In this document: in pieces, positions 16,219 through 25,915 of the stretch | Position numbering within the stretch: position 1 is the stretch's first letter | How the letters are laid out: each line of letters begins with the position of its first letter | From: Candidatus Woesearchaeota archaeon | Lineage (GTDB): Archaea > Nanobdellota > Nanobdellia > Woesearchaeales > UBA9642 | Reading direction: 5' to 3' | Assembly (NCBI GenBank): GCA_013330595.1 | Contig: DUIB01000063.1 | Span: forward strand, 1-51,204 | DNA length: 51,204 nucleotides | Made by a program: the position numbers and the translations under genes | The notes under the pieces: model-generated | The model's database searches: none | What the model saw: only the letters and a program-made list of their open reading frames with translations | What the model was told of the DNA's origin: nothing

Positions 16219-17088
16219 ATGCAGAATAAAAACACCGCTTTGATATATGCTTTGATTGCCATAATTCTTTGGGGAACTGTTGCTGCGGCCTCTAAACTTA
16301 TGCTTAAAACCATCACCAATTTTCAGTTAATGTTTTTTGTCGCGCTTTTCTCAACTATTTCAACTCTCGGAATTGTTGTCTTTTCCAGAAAAATAAGTGA
16401 AGTAACTAAATTAATAAAAGAAAATTTGTTGTCCATCATCACATTAGGTTTTATAGGCTTAGGAATTCAGCAATTCTTAATTTTTACAGCCTTTGCAAAT
16501 GCTCCGGCAGCACAAGTTAATGTTTTAAACTATATGTGGCCAATTTTTATTTTAGTTCTATCAGTTTTTATTCTAAAAGAGAAACCTTCCCTAAAAATAA
16601 TGATAGCGTTTCTTTTAGGAATCATCGGGGTATATATTGTAATAACAAAAGGTCAACTCTTTTCCTTGCAAATTCATTATTTTTATGGATACTTATTAGC
16701 TTTAGGTGCTGCTTTCTGTTGGGCGCTATTCTCCACATTAAATAAAACCAAGAATTATGAACCTATTGGCGCTAGTTTCTTATTTAATCTTACAGGATTA
16801 ATTTTTATGACGATAATAATGTTTTTTACGAAATCATCATTTAATATTACTACAAATGAAATCATAGGAACTTTTTATATAGGATTATTCCCGACAGCCA
16901 TAGGCTTTATTTTGTGGGTAAAGGCATTAAAATTAGGAAAAACTTCAATTATCGCCAATCTTGGTCATTTAACTCCTTTTATTTCGTTAATCTTCATTTA
17001 TATAATCCTAAAAGAAACAATCCTTATCAGCGAAGTGATAGGATTAATTATAATTGTGTCTGGAATTTTATTACAATTAAAGAAATGA
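16219..17088 (+). CDS. EamA/DMT-family transporter
   Basis: A 289-aa membrane protein with about ten hydrophobic helices in two similar halves, the EamA layout. The first helix carries ALIAIILWGTVAAASK, the usual WG motif, and the repeat begins ALGAAFCWALFSTLNK (about residues 150-165). It ends each half with PxxxxLxxxIxLKE-type wording (WPIFILVLSVFILKE; LTPFISLIFIYIILKE). DMT transporters export metabolites or amino acids; substrate unknown. The start at ATG 16219 is preferred over an in-frame TTG at 16210. It ends 2 bp before the convergent RNase J gene. Confidence 0.88.
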   Translation: MQNKNTALIYALIAIILWGTVAAASKLMLKTITNFQLMFFVALFSTISTLGIVVFSRKISEVTKLIKENLLSIITLGFIGLGIQQFLIFTAFANAPAAQVNVLNYMWPIFILVLSVFILKEKPSLKIMIAFLLGIIGVYIVITKGQLFSLQIHYFYGYLLALGAAFCWALFSTLNKTKNYEPIGASFLFNLTGLIFMTIIMFFTKSSFNITTNEIIGTFYIGLFPTAIGFILWVKALKLGKTSIIANLGHLTPFISLIFIYIILKETILISEVIGLIIIVSGILLQLKK

Positions 17089-17090
17089 TC

Positions 17091-18410
17091 CTATTTTATA
17101 TTTATCTTTGCCCCGTTTCTCAATAAGAATACGTTCTTATTCTCTCTGTAGCCTAGCTCTTCTGCCAATTCTAGGAATTGTTCTGTTGTCGCGATCTCTG
17201 AATGTGTTGGGATGAGGTTTTTTGGATTGATCATGTTTATTAGGTCTCTTGCATCCTCTCTTGCTCCATGTCCAGAAACGTGGATGTCCCTGAATATCCT
17301 GACTCTTTTCTTTTTCAGTTCATTCTCCATCTTTTCCCTGTTCTTGATGTTTTCCTCTCCAGGAATTATTGTGCAGGAAAATATTACTATGTCTTCTTTC
17401 TTAAAATTAAAATAATTATTGAATATCATTCTTGCAAGAACAGATTTTGGCTCTCCTTGATGGCCTGTAACAATGAAGACATAATCCTCTGGCTTTTTGC
17501 ATTTTTTTAAGAATGTCTGGATTTGATGCCTGTATTTAATGATCTTTCCTGTTTTTGAGAATTCAATTACTTTAATATTCTCTCCTGCCCTGATATATTT
17601 TTCAAGACTTCTTCCGAGGAATACAACTTTCCTGTTTAATTGCTTGGCAAATTCCAAAATTGATTTTATTCTTGCTAAATGACTTGAGAATGTTGAAACA
17701 ATCATTGCCTTGCCATTGCTATTAGTACTTATCATGACTTCTCTTAACAATTCTTTTGCAACAGATTCAGAAGGAGTCTTAATAGGCTTATTTGCATATA
17801 ATGAGTCCATTATCATGACTTTGACATTGCTCAATTGTTTCATCCTGCCAATATTGCTCTTTAATCCAAGAGTTGGCTGATTGTCTAGCTTGAAATCATT
17901 TGCATAAACTATTGAGCCGTATTTTGTGTGTATGACAACCATTGCTGTATGAATTATTGAGTGTGTTATGCTTATGAATTCTATCTTGATATTATCAGAC
18001 ACCTTGAATATCGAGTTTACTTCATGAGCTACTAATTTATTATTGATCTTGATCTCTTTATCCTCTAATAAGACTTTTAAAACTTCTATCGTATAAGGAG
18101 TTCCATGAATTGGGCATTTGAATTTTGATGCAAGAAAAGGTGCTGCACCAATATGATCGAGATGTGCATGGCTGATGCATATTGCTTTCACCATAGGCAT
18201 CCAATGCTCAATCTCAGTAATATCAGGAACAGCCTCTATCTCAATAAGTTTCTTATAAGAAAGATCAACCTCATCCTCATCCTGGGTGTAATGAATATAA
18301 TTCTGCAAATGCAATCCAAGATCAAGAACAATGACTTCATCATCGACCTTTACTGCAGTACAATTCCTTCCAACCTCTCTATAACCGCCAACAGGCATTA
18401 TTTCTATCAT
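17091..18410 (-). CDS. rnj: Archaeal RNase J-type beta-CASP ribonuclease
   Basis: A 439-aa metallo-beta-lactamase/beta-CASP protein. The N-terminus PVGGYREVGRNCTAVKVDD is the RNase J signature, and SHAHLDHIGAAP (about 100-111) is the metal motif 2 (HxHxDH). Later His and Asp ligands appear in SITHSIIHTAMVVI (about 168-181) and YANDFKLD (about 190-197), and beta-CASP motifs in FSSHLARI, TGHQGEPKS and the C-terminal SGHGAREDARDLI and PTHSE. Archaeal RNase J is a 5'-3' exonuclease (and in some species an endonuclease) for RNA turnover. The length is short because the C-terminal domain of bacterial enzymes is absent, normal for archaea. Confidence 0.92.
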   Translation of the reverse strand: MIEIMPVGGYREVGRNCTAVKVDDEVIVLDLGLHLQNYIHYTQDEDEVDLSYKKLIEIEAVPDITEIEHWMPMVKAICISHAHLDHIGAAPFLASKFKCPIHGTPYTIEVLKVLLEDKEIKINNKLVAHEVNSIFKVSDNIKIEFISITHSIIHTAMVVIHTKYGSIVYANDFKLDNQPTLGLKSNIGRMKQLSNVKVMIMDSLYANKPIKTPSESVAKELLREVMISTNSNGKAMIVSTFSSHLARIKSILEFAKQLNRKVVFLGRSLEKYIRAGENIKVIEFSKTGKIIKYRHQIQTFLKKCKKPEDYVFIVTGHQGEPKSVLARMIFNNYFNFKKEDIVIFSCTIIPGEENIKNREKMENELKKKRVRIFRDIHVSGHGAREDARDLINMINPKNLIPTHSEIATTEQFLELAEELGYRENKNVFLLRNGAKINIK

Positions 18411-18511
18411 TAACCCACAGCTGTAGTATATAGTTTAAAAATTTGTCTATTTATCGCTTTTTGCAAAAATTTAAAAAGAATAAAAATATTGAACATCATC
18501 GAGGTGTTATT

Positions 18512-19801
18512 ATGAAAAATATATTATTGATATTTTTTGTTCTTGCAGTAGTAGGAGGATTTGCTTTTGCAGAAAGAGGTGGATCCGGCAATTCGAATAA
18601 TTCAACCACTGAGTGCGTGATTAATGATGACTGCGATGCAGATGAGATTTGCATAGATGGAGAGTGTGAAGACAATGATCTTGGGAATAGATCCAGTGAA
18701 AATGAATGCACTGCAGATACAGACTGCACAAATGGAAAAGTGTGCATCAATGGTGAATGCGAGAGATTTGAAAACGAAACAGAAGATAATGATAAGAATG
18801 AAACAGAGGATGAATGCTCTGTCAATACAGATTGCGATGCAGATAAGATTTGTTTAAATGGAGAATGTGAAGATGCTGATGAAAACGAAACAGAAGATAA
18901 TGATGAGAATGAAACAGATGATAATTCAACTGGTAGAGTGAGATGGCTTAAGGATTGTGTTGATGATTCAGCAATGAGGAACTTAAATGAATTAGCAATG
19001 AAATTAAGACAGGCAGAAGTTAGGGGAGATCAGGAAGAGATTATCGAACTTAAAGCACAAATAGAGAAGTTGAACTTAAAAGTCAGAACAAGAACAGAAG
19101 AATGCAAGCAAAGAAACATGAACCTAGGGCTCTTTGTTAGTCAAGCAGTCAAGGATAAGAATGGAAGTGCTTCTGGAATTGTTGAATATTATAAGCTTAA
19201 ACTATCTGAAATATCCCAAGAGGATAATTTGACTTTAAGGCTTGATATGCTTAGGGCATTAAGGCAAGAAGTAGACGCAGAAATAAGAAGCATTATGGAA
19301 AACAAGAGAGAAATCAGACAGGAAGAGATGAAGGATCTTGTTGAAAAATTCGAAATAAGAAGAGACAAGATAAAAGCAGATGATGTTGAGGTTGATTCTG
19401 ATAACAGGACAATAATAACTGAGATCAATGGAAAGGAAGTAGAAATCAAGGTATTGAACAGGCAGATTAAGATAAAAGTTGAAGGAACAGAAGTTGATGC
19501 ATCAGAGATAACGCTTGAAAACAATACTTTATTCTATAATGGGACTGCAATAAAGACATTGCCTTCAGATGCATTGTTCAGATACAAGATAAAAGCCAAA
19601 GAGATGGAGCTTGAACAAAAAGAGGATAGATTGATCTATAAGGTCAAATACGAACAAAGGAAAAAAGTGCTTGGATTGTTCAAGGCAAAGGCACAGAGAG
19701 AAGCTGAGATAGATTCATCTGATGGGAACAAGCTAGAAGATAAAGGCCCATGGTGGATCTTTTTAGCAACCAATGACAAATCTGTAGAGACTGCTGAATA
19801 A
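18512..19801 (+). CDS. Secreted protein with three Cys-rich repeats and coiled coil
   Basis: A 429-aa exported protein. The start at 18512 is chosen because GAGGTG lies 6-11 bp before it and MKNILLIFFVLAVVGGFAFAE is a clean signal peptide; the frame is also open upstream. Three repeats of about 21 residues follow, each with four Cys in the form ECxxxxDCxxxxICxxGEC (about residues 30-130), likely two disulfides each. Linkers are acidic and full of N-glycosylation sequons (NET, NST). The rest is a long charged helical region, with a small beta-rich segment near 300-360. The C-terminus has no membrane anchor. Probably a cell-surface or secreted structural or adhesion protein. Confidence 0.75.
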   Translation: MKNILLIFFVLAVVGGFAFAERGGSGNSNNSTTECVINDDCDADEICIDGECEDNDLGNRSSENECTADTDCTNGKVCINGECERFENETEDNDKNETEDECSVNTDCDADKICLNGECEDADENETEDNDENETDDNSTGRVRWLKDCVDDSAMRNLNELAMKLRQAEVRGDQEEIIELKAQIEKLNLKVRTRTEECKQRNMNLGLFVSQAVKDKNGSASGIVEYYKLKLSEISQEDNLTLRLDMLRALRQEVDAEIRSIMENKREIRQEEMKDLVEKFEIRRDKIKADDVEVDSDNRTIITEINGKEVEIKVLNRQIKIKVEGTEVDASEITLENNTLFYNGTAIKTLPSDALFRYKIKAKEMELEQKEDRLIYKVKYEQRKKVLGLFKAKAQREAEIDSSDGNKLEDKGPWWIFLATNDKSVETAE

Positions 19802-19841
19802 TCCATAAGATTTTTATACTAACTTTATTTTTTTATTTCTT

Positions 19842-20321
19842 GTGAAAAACCGTCTAGTAGGGATAATCATAGTTATTTTTGCAGCTTTGATGGGATTCAT
19901 GATTTGGCTGTTCAATAAGGCATTAAGCGAGATAGTCAATGTATCATGCAGTCATGGCCCTACATGCCCTATGTGGGAATCAATAAGGTTTCAAACTAAT
20001 CTAAGCATAGGGATAATGACTGCTGTTGCATTGCTTGGACTATATTTTATGTTCTTTGCAAAAGATGAATCAGCCAAGGAATTGAAACCGAAGAAAATTG
20101 AGAAGAAAGATTATTCAGCAGTATTAAAGGAATTAAGTGATGAAGAACGACATGTCGTACATAAATTGATAGATGCTCAAGGATCATTATTCCAATCAGA
20201 TCTAGTAGATGAGAAACACACTAAAGTCAAGGTGACGAGAATTCTTGACAGGCTAGAAGGCAAAGGCCTGATCGAGCGCAAAAGGCGTGGAATGACTAAT
20301 GTCGTGCTGTTGAAGCATTGA
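19842..20321 (+). CDS. Membrane-anchored winged-helix protein
   Basis: A 159-aa protein with a GTG start. Two membrane helices (about residues 4-27 and 52-73) bracket a short outer loop with two Cys (SCSHGPTCPMW). The C-terminal half is a MarR/DUF7343-like winged helix: LSDEERHVVHKLIDAQG, LVDEKHTKVKVTRILDRLEGKGLIERKRRG. Such proteins are common in archaea and may link a surface signal to transcription. It follows the secreted Cys-rich protein by 40 bp on the same strand and may be co-transcribed; the paired Cys in the loop could sense redox state. Confidence 0.75.
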   Translation: MKNRLVGIIIVIFAALMGFMIWLFNKALSEIVNVSCSHGPTCPMWESIRFQTNLSIGIMTAVALLGLYFMFFAKDESAKELKPKKIEKKDYSAVLKELSDEERHVVHKLIDAQGSLFQSDLVDEKHTKVKVTRILDRLEGKGLIERKRRGMTNVVLLKH

Positions 20322-20373
20322 TTCTAAAATTAACAGACAAGAATTATTTAAGATTTTTTGTTAATACTGAAAT

Positions 20374-21210
20374 TTATCTCTTCAGTTTTTTCACATCCTT
20401 GTTTTTAGGAAGAAAGTTCTCATCAGTGACTATGCTCTTTCCGGTTTTTTCTTCTAATTCTGTTCGCGCATTCTTTGCAATATTGCCGCCTTTCTTGCTT
20501 GCCACTTTATTTTCATTCATTCCTTCAGCATTCATTGTCTCGGCAATCTGCCTTGTTGATAATTCAGCTAATGCAGTAAAGATTAATTCTGCTTCAGTCA
20601 TGTGATCCCTGAGATTTTGAGATTTTAATTCCTTCAGCTTTTTATGGTCTTTAACACTTAGTCCTGTCCATTCCTGATGGATGATGCTGGTCAGTATGGC
20701 ATATTCCTCTTCTTTTGTTATTTGATGATCTTTCCAATAATCTGTGAGCTTGTTTCTTGTTTCCTGGCCCATCATTCTCTGCCGGATCCATTTATTACTT
20801 CTTCCAAGTTTCTGCCAATTCTCTCTAGCACGATTCAATGATAAAGAAGGATCTGCAATCTCCTTAATACGCTCATAACCAACTTTAGCTAGCCATAACT
20901 TAATAGGTTCAGCTTTTGGAGAAGGCACTGACTGGATGATACGCAATAATACTTCTGGATTAGCAACATCTGTCAAATAGCTCTTACCATCTGAAGCCGG
21001 TAACTTCAGTTGGTCACATTTTGTGACCACCTCACTTCCCTCTTCCTTTAAGCGATTTTTGAGAGTTGTCCAATAACTTTGAGCACGCCCGTGGTCTTTC
21101 TGCTGTATCAATACTGCAATAATATCCACAACTGAAAAATACCATGTTTCGGTCCTTTCATCATAATGCCTTCGTATCTTAAAATTCTCAAATAATGCCA
21201 GGTCAGTCAT
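20374..21210 (-). CDS. dinD: DinD-like BRO-N domain protein
   Basis: A 278-aa protein. The N-terminal BRO-N domain (about 1-110) has the typical ALFENFKIRRHYDERTETWYFSVVDI-type beginning (described, not quoted in full) with WYFSVVDIIAVL and YWTTLKNRLKEEGSEVV. The C-terminal part matches DNA-damage-inducible protein D: TRNKLTDYWK, AILTSIIHQEWTGLSVKDHKKLKEL, LRDHMTEAELIFTALAELSTRQIA and GMNENKVASKKGGNIAKNAR in order. DinD inhibits RecA in bacteria; in an archaeon its target would be RadA or another factor (inference). AGGGGTG lies before the ATG. It stands next to a direct repeat at 21307 and looks like a transferred accessory gene. Confidence 0.85.
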   Translation of the reverse strand: MTDLALFENFKIRRHYDERTETWYFSVVDIIAVLIQQKDHGRAQSYWTTLKNRLKEEGSEVVTKCDQLKLPASDGKSYLTDVANPEVLLRIIQSVPSPKAEPIKLWLAKVGYERIKEIADPSLSLNRARENWQKLGRSNKWIRQRMMGQETRNKLTDYWKDHQITKEEEYAILTSIIHQEWTGLSVKDHKKLKELKSQNLRDHMTEAELIFTALAELSTRQIAETMNAEGMNENKVASKKGGNIAKNARTELEEKTGKSIVTDENFLPKNKDVKKLKR

Positions 21211-21306
21211 TTTAACACCCCTTGAGCAGATAATATGATCATCGAAGAAACACTAATCTATTCATAAATCTTACGCGAGCATGTCTAGTGAAGTGATTAG
21301 AAAGTC

Positions 21307-21395
21307 TGGGCGGGGCTATTGCTGTCTGGGTGATCTGCGTGGGTCGATTTCCACTGCAAGACACTTCCTTATTTTTCACACGATATCACACCATT
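21307..21395 (+). repeat. 89-bp direct repeat, copy 1 (left flank of glycan cassette)
   Basis: About 81 of 89 positions equal copy 2 at 27735-27823, same orientation. The differences cluster in three short segments that can pair: GCGG (21310-21313) with CTGC (21335-21338), and a second hairpin around the shared loop GTCGATTT. In copy 2 the partner bases change together. The gap 21211-21518 otherwise holds no gene. It could be an RNA element or a recombination site; no open frame is conserved across copies. Confidence 0.7.
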
Positions 21396-21518
21396 TGAGA
21401 TATATTATATCAAATATTTTTGATTTTGGGAGAGATAAATGTATTAATATTTTTAATAATATTTTTCGACTTTTGAACCGTAAACTTTATTAATCAGTGA
21501 CTATTGCTAGATAGTAAC

Positions 21519-22421
21519 ATGAAAGTTGCGCTTATTAAGGATAATTCAGCACCTTTTGATACAAGAAATTGGCACGATATTTACGCAGAGCACTTTCGTG
21601 ATATGGGTGTATCTACAGTTTTTCTAGATCCAAACAAAAGTTCTTTCATTGATGATGCTGTAAGCACTGCTTGCGGTGCATATTTATGGAGGGTATGGCA
21701 TGTCCCGCAGGATCGTATAGATGCAACAAGAAAAATACGTTTCTTGGAGAAAGAATGCGGTCTTCTTATGTTTCCTACTCATAGGATGTTAGAAGATTAT
21801 GATGATAAAGCAAGCGAATTATTTTTTATGCGCAAACAAAAATATCCAATTCCCGAAACATTTTTTACGCGCTCTAGTGAAGAAGCTAAAGATTATTGTC
21901 AAACATGTGCTTTACCAATAGTATCTAAAGCATATGATGGTGCTTCAGGTGATAATGTTCGTTTGCTTAATAATCGGGATTCATTAATTTCCCATGTAAA
22001 TGATGCATTCAGTCAAACTGGGATAAAAACACATTTTTCAGGAAGCGTTCAACAAGGATATATATTCCTACAAAAATATATTCCTTGTAAAAAAGACATG
22101 AAAATTATAGTAATAGGTGAAGAAGTCGCTTTAAGCTATTGGCGAAAAGGTTTAGAGTGGAAACATAATATAAGCAGTGGTGGAAGTATAGATACTACGC
22201 CTATACCTGAGCAAGCTAAACAATTAGCTGTTCAAATAACAAAAGATCTTAAATATGATTGGTGTGGACTAGATTTTATAGAACATGACAATCGTATATT
22301 TCTTATAGAGTATGGTTCTATGTTTGCCATTACGCCTAGATTTATTCCCATCTTTGGAAGTATAGATGCAGATATGTTACGAAAACAATGCGAATTGGTT
22401 GTTAAGAGGATAAAAAAATGA
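21519..22421 (+). CDS. ATP-grasp ligase, RimK-like
   Basis: A 300-aa ATP-grasp enzyme. PIVSKAYDGASGDNVRLL (about 127-144) is the Gly-rich ATP lid region, FLQKYIP and KKDMKIIVIGEEVALSYWRKG (about 185-210) the ATP-binding strand pair, and CGLDFIE...IFLIEYGSMF (about 246-270) the metal end. Where most family members have Glu-x-Asn, this one has Glu-Tyr-Gly, losing one expected Mg ligand. ATP-grasp ligases join a carboxylate to an amine. As first gene of the cassette next to a DegT aminotransferase, it may acylate an amino sugar (inference). Start 21519 has a TATA-like ACTTTATTAA about 30 bp before it. Confidence 0.8.
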   Translation: MKVALIKDNSAPFDTRNWHDIYAEHFRDMGVSTVFLDPNKSSFIDDAVSTACGAYLWRVWHVPQDRIDATRKIRFLEKECGLLMFPTHRMLEDYDDKASELFFMRKQKYPIPETFFTRSSEEAKDYCQTCALPIVSKAYDGASGDNVRLLNNRDSLISHVNDAFSQTGIKTHFSGSVQQGYIFLQKYIPCKKDMKIIVIGEEVALSYWRKGLEWKHNISSGGSIDTTPIPEQAKQLAVQITKDLKYDWCGLDFIEHDNRIFLIEYGSMFAITPRFIPIFGSIDADMLRKQCELVVKRIKK

Positions 22422-23437
22422 TACGGTATGGCATTATAGGTTATGGTGATGCAGGAATGGTGCATCAAAAAGTTATTTCCAGACTTTCGAATATAGCAGA
22501 ACTAACAGCAATTTATGATATTGATGAGAACAAAAAAGAAATGATCGAAAATAAGTTGAATGGTGTTTTTGCTGTAGATAATATTAATCAATTATTAAAG
22601 TATGTAGATGCAGTGTCTATATGCACCCCGCATAATACACACTATAAACTAGCAGAGGAATTACTATTGAATGGGAAAGATGTTCTAATAGAGAAACCTG
22701 TTGCTATAAAATTAGATGATGCGCAAAAATTGGCGTATATTGCACAACAAGAAAACCGTGTGACAGCCACTATATTTCAACATAGGTATGAACCAGTAAA
22801 TGTTTGGATTAAAGAGCATTTGGACTTAGGAAAATTAGGAGACCTATTAAGTATCTCTGTCCAGATTAAATGGTCCAAACATTCAAATTATTATGATTCT
22901 TGGAAAGGAAAATTAGATGAAGCAGGAGGAGGAGTTCTAATTAATCAAGCAATTCATTTTATAGATTTAGCTAATTGGTTCGGAGATGGCATAAAAGAAG
23001 TATATACAAATAATATTCAGCACAGATCTATAGAAGTTGAAGATAACGCCATAGTTTCTCTAAAATTTAAATCTGATGCTATAGGATTAATAGATGCATC
23101 AACCTCTGCCCAGAAACATATTGGGACCACAGTAGAAATTGTTGGTACAAAAGACACCATAAAAACTTATGAAGGAAGAATACTTGCTTGGACATCAAAA
23201 TCCGATAATGATATAGTTAATATGAATGCGCACATAGCTAGTATAGATGCTGAAACATGGGGTAAAAAATATTTTGGTCATGGACATATATATCAAATAG
23301 AAGAATTTGTTAAAAGATGTATAGATAGAATGCCCCCACAGATAGGAGTCTTAGAAGGTGCCAAAACTCTTGCAGTAGTATTAAGCATGTATGAAAGTAT
23401 GCGATTGAAACAACCAGTCAAGGTGAACTATCTATGA
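22418..23437 (+). CDS. Gfo/Idh/MocA-family NAD(P)-dependent oxidoreductase
   Basis: A 339-aa sugar or polyol dehydrogenase. The Rossmann motif is GIIGYGDAGMVH (about 4-15). The catalytic EKPVA motif follows (LIEKPVAIKLDDAQ, about 92-105), and GGGVLINQAIHFIDLANWF (about 168-186) holds the conserved His of the family. Overlap ATGA with the ATP-grasp gene indicates coupled translation. Family members oxidise sugar nucleotides or inositols; the keto product is the natural substrate of the next enzyme, the DegT aminotransferase, so together they likely make an amino sugar. Confidence 0.9.
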   Translation: MIRYGIIGYGDAGMVHQKVISRLSNIAELTAIYDIDENKKEMIENKLNGVFAVDNINQLLKYVDAVSICTPHNTHYKLAEELLLNGKDVLIEKPVAIKLDDAQKLAYIAQQENRVTATIFQHRYEPVNVWIKEHLDLGKLGDLLSISVQIKWSKHSNYYDSWKGKLDEAGGGVLINQAIHFIDLANWFGDGIKEVYTNNIQHRSIEVEDNAIVSLKFKSDAIGLIDASTSAQKHIGTTVEIVGTKDTIKTYEGRILAWTSKSDNDIVNMNAHIASIDAETWGKKYFGHGHIYQIEEFVKRCIDRMPPQIGVLEGAKTLAVVLSMYESMRLKQPVKVNYL

Positions 23438-24534
23438 AAATAGAACCATACCAAAAGGATGCTCTAATAAAATATATTAATCAAGAAGGATCTTGCTCAT
23501 CACCAAGCTGTGAAGGAGCAATCGCAACTTTTGAAAAAAGTATTGCAGAATATTTTAAAAGAAAATATGTTTTACTAACAGTAAATGGAACAAGCGCTCT
23601 TATGTTAGCATATTTATCTACAGGAGTGTCTCGCAACACGCCTGTGATAGTACCACAATATGCGCACTATGCCGCAATTCATCCTCTTAAAAATATAACT
23701 GATAAAATAATTCCTATTCCTGTTGACTCAGAGACACTAGAAATGAATATAGAATTAGTGGGAAAGGCTTTCAAAAAACTTCATAATGCCCCTAAACCAG
23801 CTCTTCTTAATGTAGTAATGACAGGATTCTGTACGAACAGCACAAATCTAAGAAAACTTTGTGATACATATGATGCAATATATATAGAGGATTGCAGTAG
23901 GGCATATCTTTGTAACGATGATGGAATATTAGGTACTAAAGGCGATGTTAGTTGTTTCTCAATGCAGGGTAGCAAAGCACTTTGTGCTGGTGAAGGCGGA
24001 TTATTCTTAACAGATAATCAAAGCAATTATGAACATGCTGTTCAACTAGCCTTTCCTGGTAGAACAAAACACACAGGAACAATAAATGAGAATACTTTTG
24101 AATCATCTATATACCCTTTTAAGCTTAGACCTAGTCCTATAATTGCTGTCATTGCGCATTCGCAATTACCTTATCTTGAGGAACGTGTAAATAATTCAAG
24201 AAAAAATCTAAAATTGCTTGCAGACGCCCTTGAAGAGAATATGGATTTAAATGTAATTCATAAGGAATCTATACATAAAAAAGGAGGATGGAAAGATGCA
24301 TGCATAAAATGTCAAGATGCCGAATATGCAACACATTTTGTGTCAATACTTAAAAATATTGGTGTGCAAGCTAGATTAGAGTTCTCCGATGCTTTTGTAG
24401 ATATAGATGATTATTCTATCTATTCTAATTTGGTTTTATTAGAAGGATTTAGTGGCTACAAAAAAGCAGATGAAAATCATATTAACCAAATAAATAAAAT
24501 AGCTACAGCTGCAAAAATGTTAAAAGGAAAATAA
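23434..24534 (+). CDS. DegT/DnrJ/EryC1-family PLP aminotransferase
   Basis: A 366-aa PLP enzyme for keto-sugar transamination. The PLP-phosphate region TVNGTSALMLAYLS (about 50-63), the Asp that holds the pyridine N in YIEDCSRAY (about 149-157), and the Schiff-base Lys in FSMQGSKALCAGEGG (about 173-187) are present. IEDCSRA replaces the more usual EDxAxA. Overlaps the dehydrogenase gene by ATGA. Expected to convert a keto sugar (or keto-polyol) to an amino sugar, using an amino acid donor, on the way to a surface glycan or small molecule. Confidence 0.88.
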   Translation: MKIEPYQKDALIKYINQEGSCSSPSCEGAIATFEKSIAEYFKRKYVLLTVNGTSALMLAYLSTGVSRNTPVIVPQYAHYAAIHPLKNITDKIIPIPVDSETLEMNIELVGKAFKKLHNAPKPALLNVVMTGFCTNSTNLRKLCDTYDAIYIEDCSRAYLCNDDGILGTKGDVSCFSMQGSKALCAGEGGLFLTDNQSNYEHAVQLAFPGRTKHTGTINENTFESSIYPFKLRPSPIIAVIAHSQLPYLEERVNNSRKNLKLLADALEENMDLNVIHKESIHKKGGWKDACIKCQDAEYATHFVSILKNIGVQARLEFSDAFVDIDDYSIYSNLVLLEGFSGYKKADENHINQINKIATAAKMLKGK

Positions 24535-24535
24535 A

Positions 24536-25915
24536 ATGAATGGATCTCAAGAAATACTAATATTATCATTAGGTCCCGTCTTTAGGAATTATGTACATGG
24601 GGGATCGCAAAAGATATTGCGAGATGTAGCCGTATATTTAGGAAAATCTAATAATGTAACAATATTGTGTAATCGTAGAAGAGATAATAAAGACACATTT
24701 ATGCTCGGAGAAAATGTAACTGTAAAACCTATACTACAATTTAAAGAAACTTTTCCCGAAGCATATAATGCACCACCATATAAACTTGCATTCTCACGCG
24801 AAATAATAAAAAATCATGTTACGAAAAGCGATGTTGTATATATGCATGACGCAGGTATACTATTTCATGATATATTTGATGATGTACCATTAGTGATATC
24901 TCCAAGAGACTTTCTATATCCTGAGACTCTCCTTGGTGTTTTGAATTTTAAAAGAGATAAAATGATTGTGACAACACAATACATGAAGGACTGTGTTCTT
25001 GCATTAACTGATTCAGTATCAAATTTAGAGAATAAAATCGAAGTGATACCTAACGGAGTAAATTCTGAACTTTTTCATTATAAGAATCCATCATCATTAA
25101 GAAACGAATTAGGAATTAAAGACACTGTAACCCTCTTATATCCTCATAGAACTCCAACCAAAGGTTTACCTTTTGCTTTAGAAGTAACGAAAAGACTTAT
25201 ATCTGAAGGCATGAATGTGGCACTTCTTATTCCAAACTATATAGATTCATTAATAAATGAGGATATAAAGAACACATATAAAATTCTAAAGAAAACTATT
25301 ACTGCATGGAATCTTGATTCTTATGTTTTTATACATGATTGGATACCTCAAGAGAGAATGCCTGAATATTATTCTCTAGGAGATGTTACTTTATGTTTAG
25401 GTACTTTTCCTGAATCTTTTGGGAATGTTACACTCGAATCTCTTATGTGCGGCACTCCTGTAGTAGCTTCTAAGGTTGCAGCTCAAAGAGAAGTGATTCC
25501 TGATTCGATGATGCCGAAAGTTGATCCATTTAATGTTGAAGAAATGACAAACCTTACAAAGAAATTTATTGCTAATAAACCTGACTTGCGAGATGTTCGT
25601 CAATATATATTGGATAAATATAATTATGTTAATATGCTTGAAGGATATTCACAAGTATTGAGATCTTTCGGAACAAGAATCAAAAACACTCAATCAGATA
25701 ATTTTTCACATTCTTTTCTTAAAATAGCTCCCTGGTGCTATTTGAAAAATGATGGTATTTATAATGATTATACAGAAAATACTGCTTATCCTGATATAGC
25801 TGTTGCATTTGCAAATGGAGATCGCGTATCCTATAACTCGTTAAAAGATTTAGTAAATCCAAAAAGAATATCTGATGCATTATTAGAAGGATTTATTAGA
25901 GGATCAAATGCTTGA
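24536..25915 (+). CDS. GT-B glycosyltransferase (GT4-like)
   Basis: A 459-aa retaining-type glycosyltransferase. The Gly-rich N-terminal loop is VHGGSQKILRDVA (about 21-33), the hinge VIPNGVNSELFHY (about 169-181), PHRTPTKGLP (about 202-211), and the donor-binding E-x7-E motif PESFGNVTLESLMCGTPVVASK (about 298-319, abbreviated motif ESFGNVTLE). About 90 residues follow the catalytic domain, ending WCYLKNDG...VAFANGDRVSY, not recognised. No membrane segment. It starts 1 bp after the DegT stop and overlaps the next gene. It probably adds a hexose to a lipid-linked or protein-linked acceptor. Confidence 0.88.
   Translation: MNGSQEILILSLGPVFRNYVHGGSQKILRDVAVYLGKSNNVTILCNRRRDNKDTFMLGENVTVKPILQFKETFPEAYNAPPYKLAFSREIIKNHVTKSDVVYMHDAGILFHDIFDDVPLVISPRDFLYPETLLGVLNFKRDKMIVTTQYMKDCVLALTDSVSNLENKIEVIPNGVNSELFHYKNPSSLRNELGIKDTVTLLYPHRTPTKGLPFALEVTKRLISEGMNVALLIPNYIDSLINEDIKNTYKILKKTITAWNLDSYVFIHDWIPQERMPEYYSLGDVTLCLGTFPESFGNVTLESLMCGTPVVASKVAAQREVIPDSMMPKVDPFNVEEMTNLTKKFIANKPDLRDVRQYILDKYNYVNMLEGYSQVLRSFGTRIKNTQSDNFSHSFLKIAPWCYLKNDGIYNDYTENTAYPDIAVAFANGDRVSYNSLKDLVNPKRISDALLEGFIRGSNA

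Noticed and set aside
21307-21395. The 89-bp repeat as a tRNA or tRNA-like gene
   Set aside because: GGGTCGATTTCC resembles a T-arm, but no acceptor stem or anticodon arm can be formed and the D-arm signature is missing.
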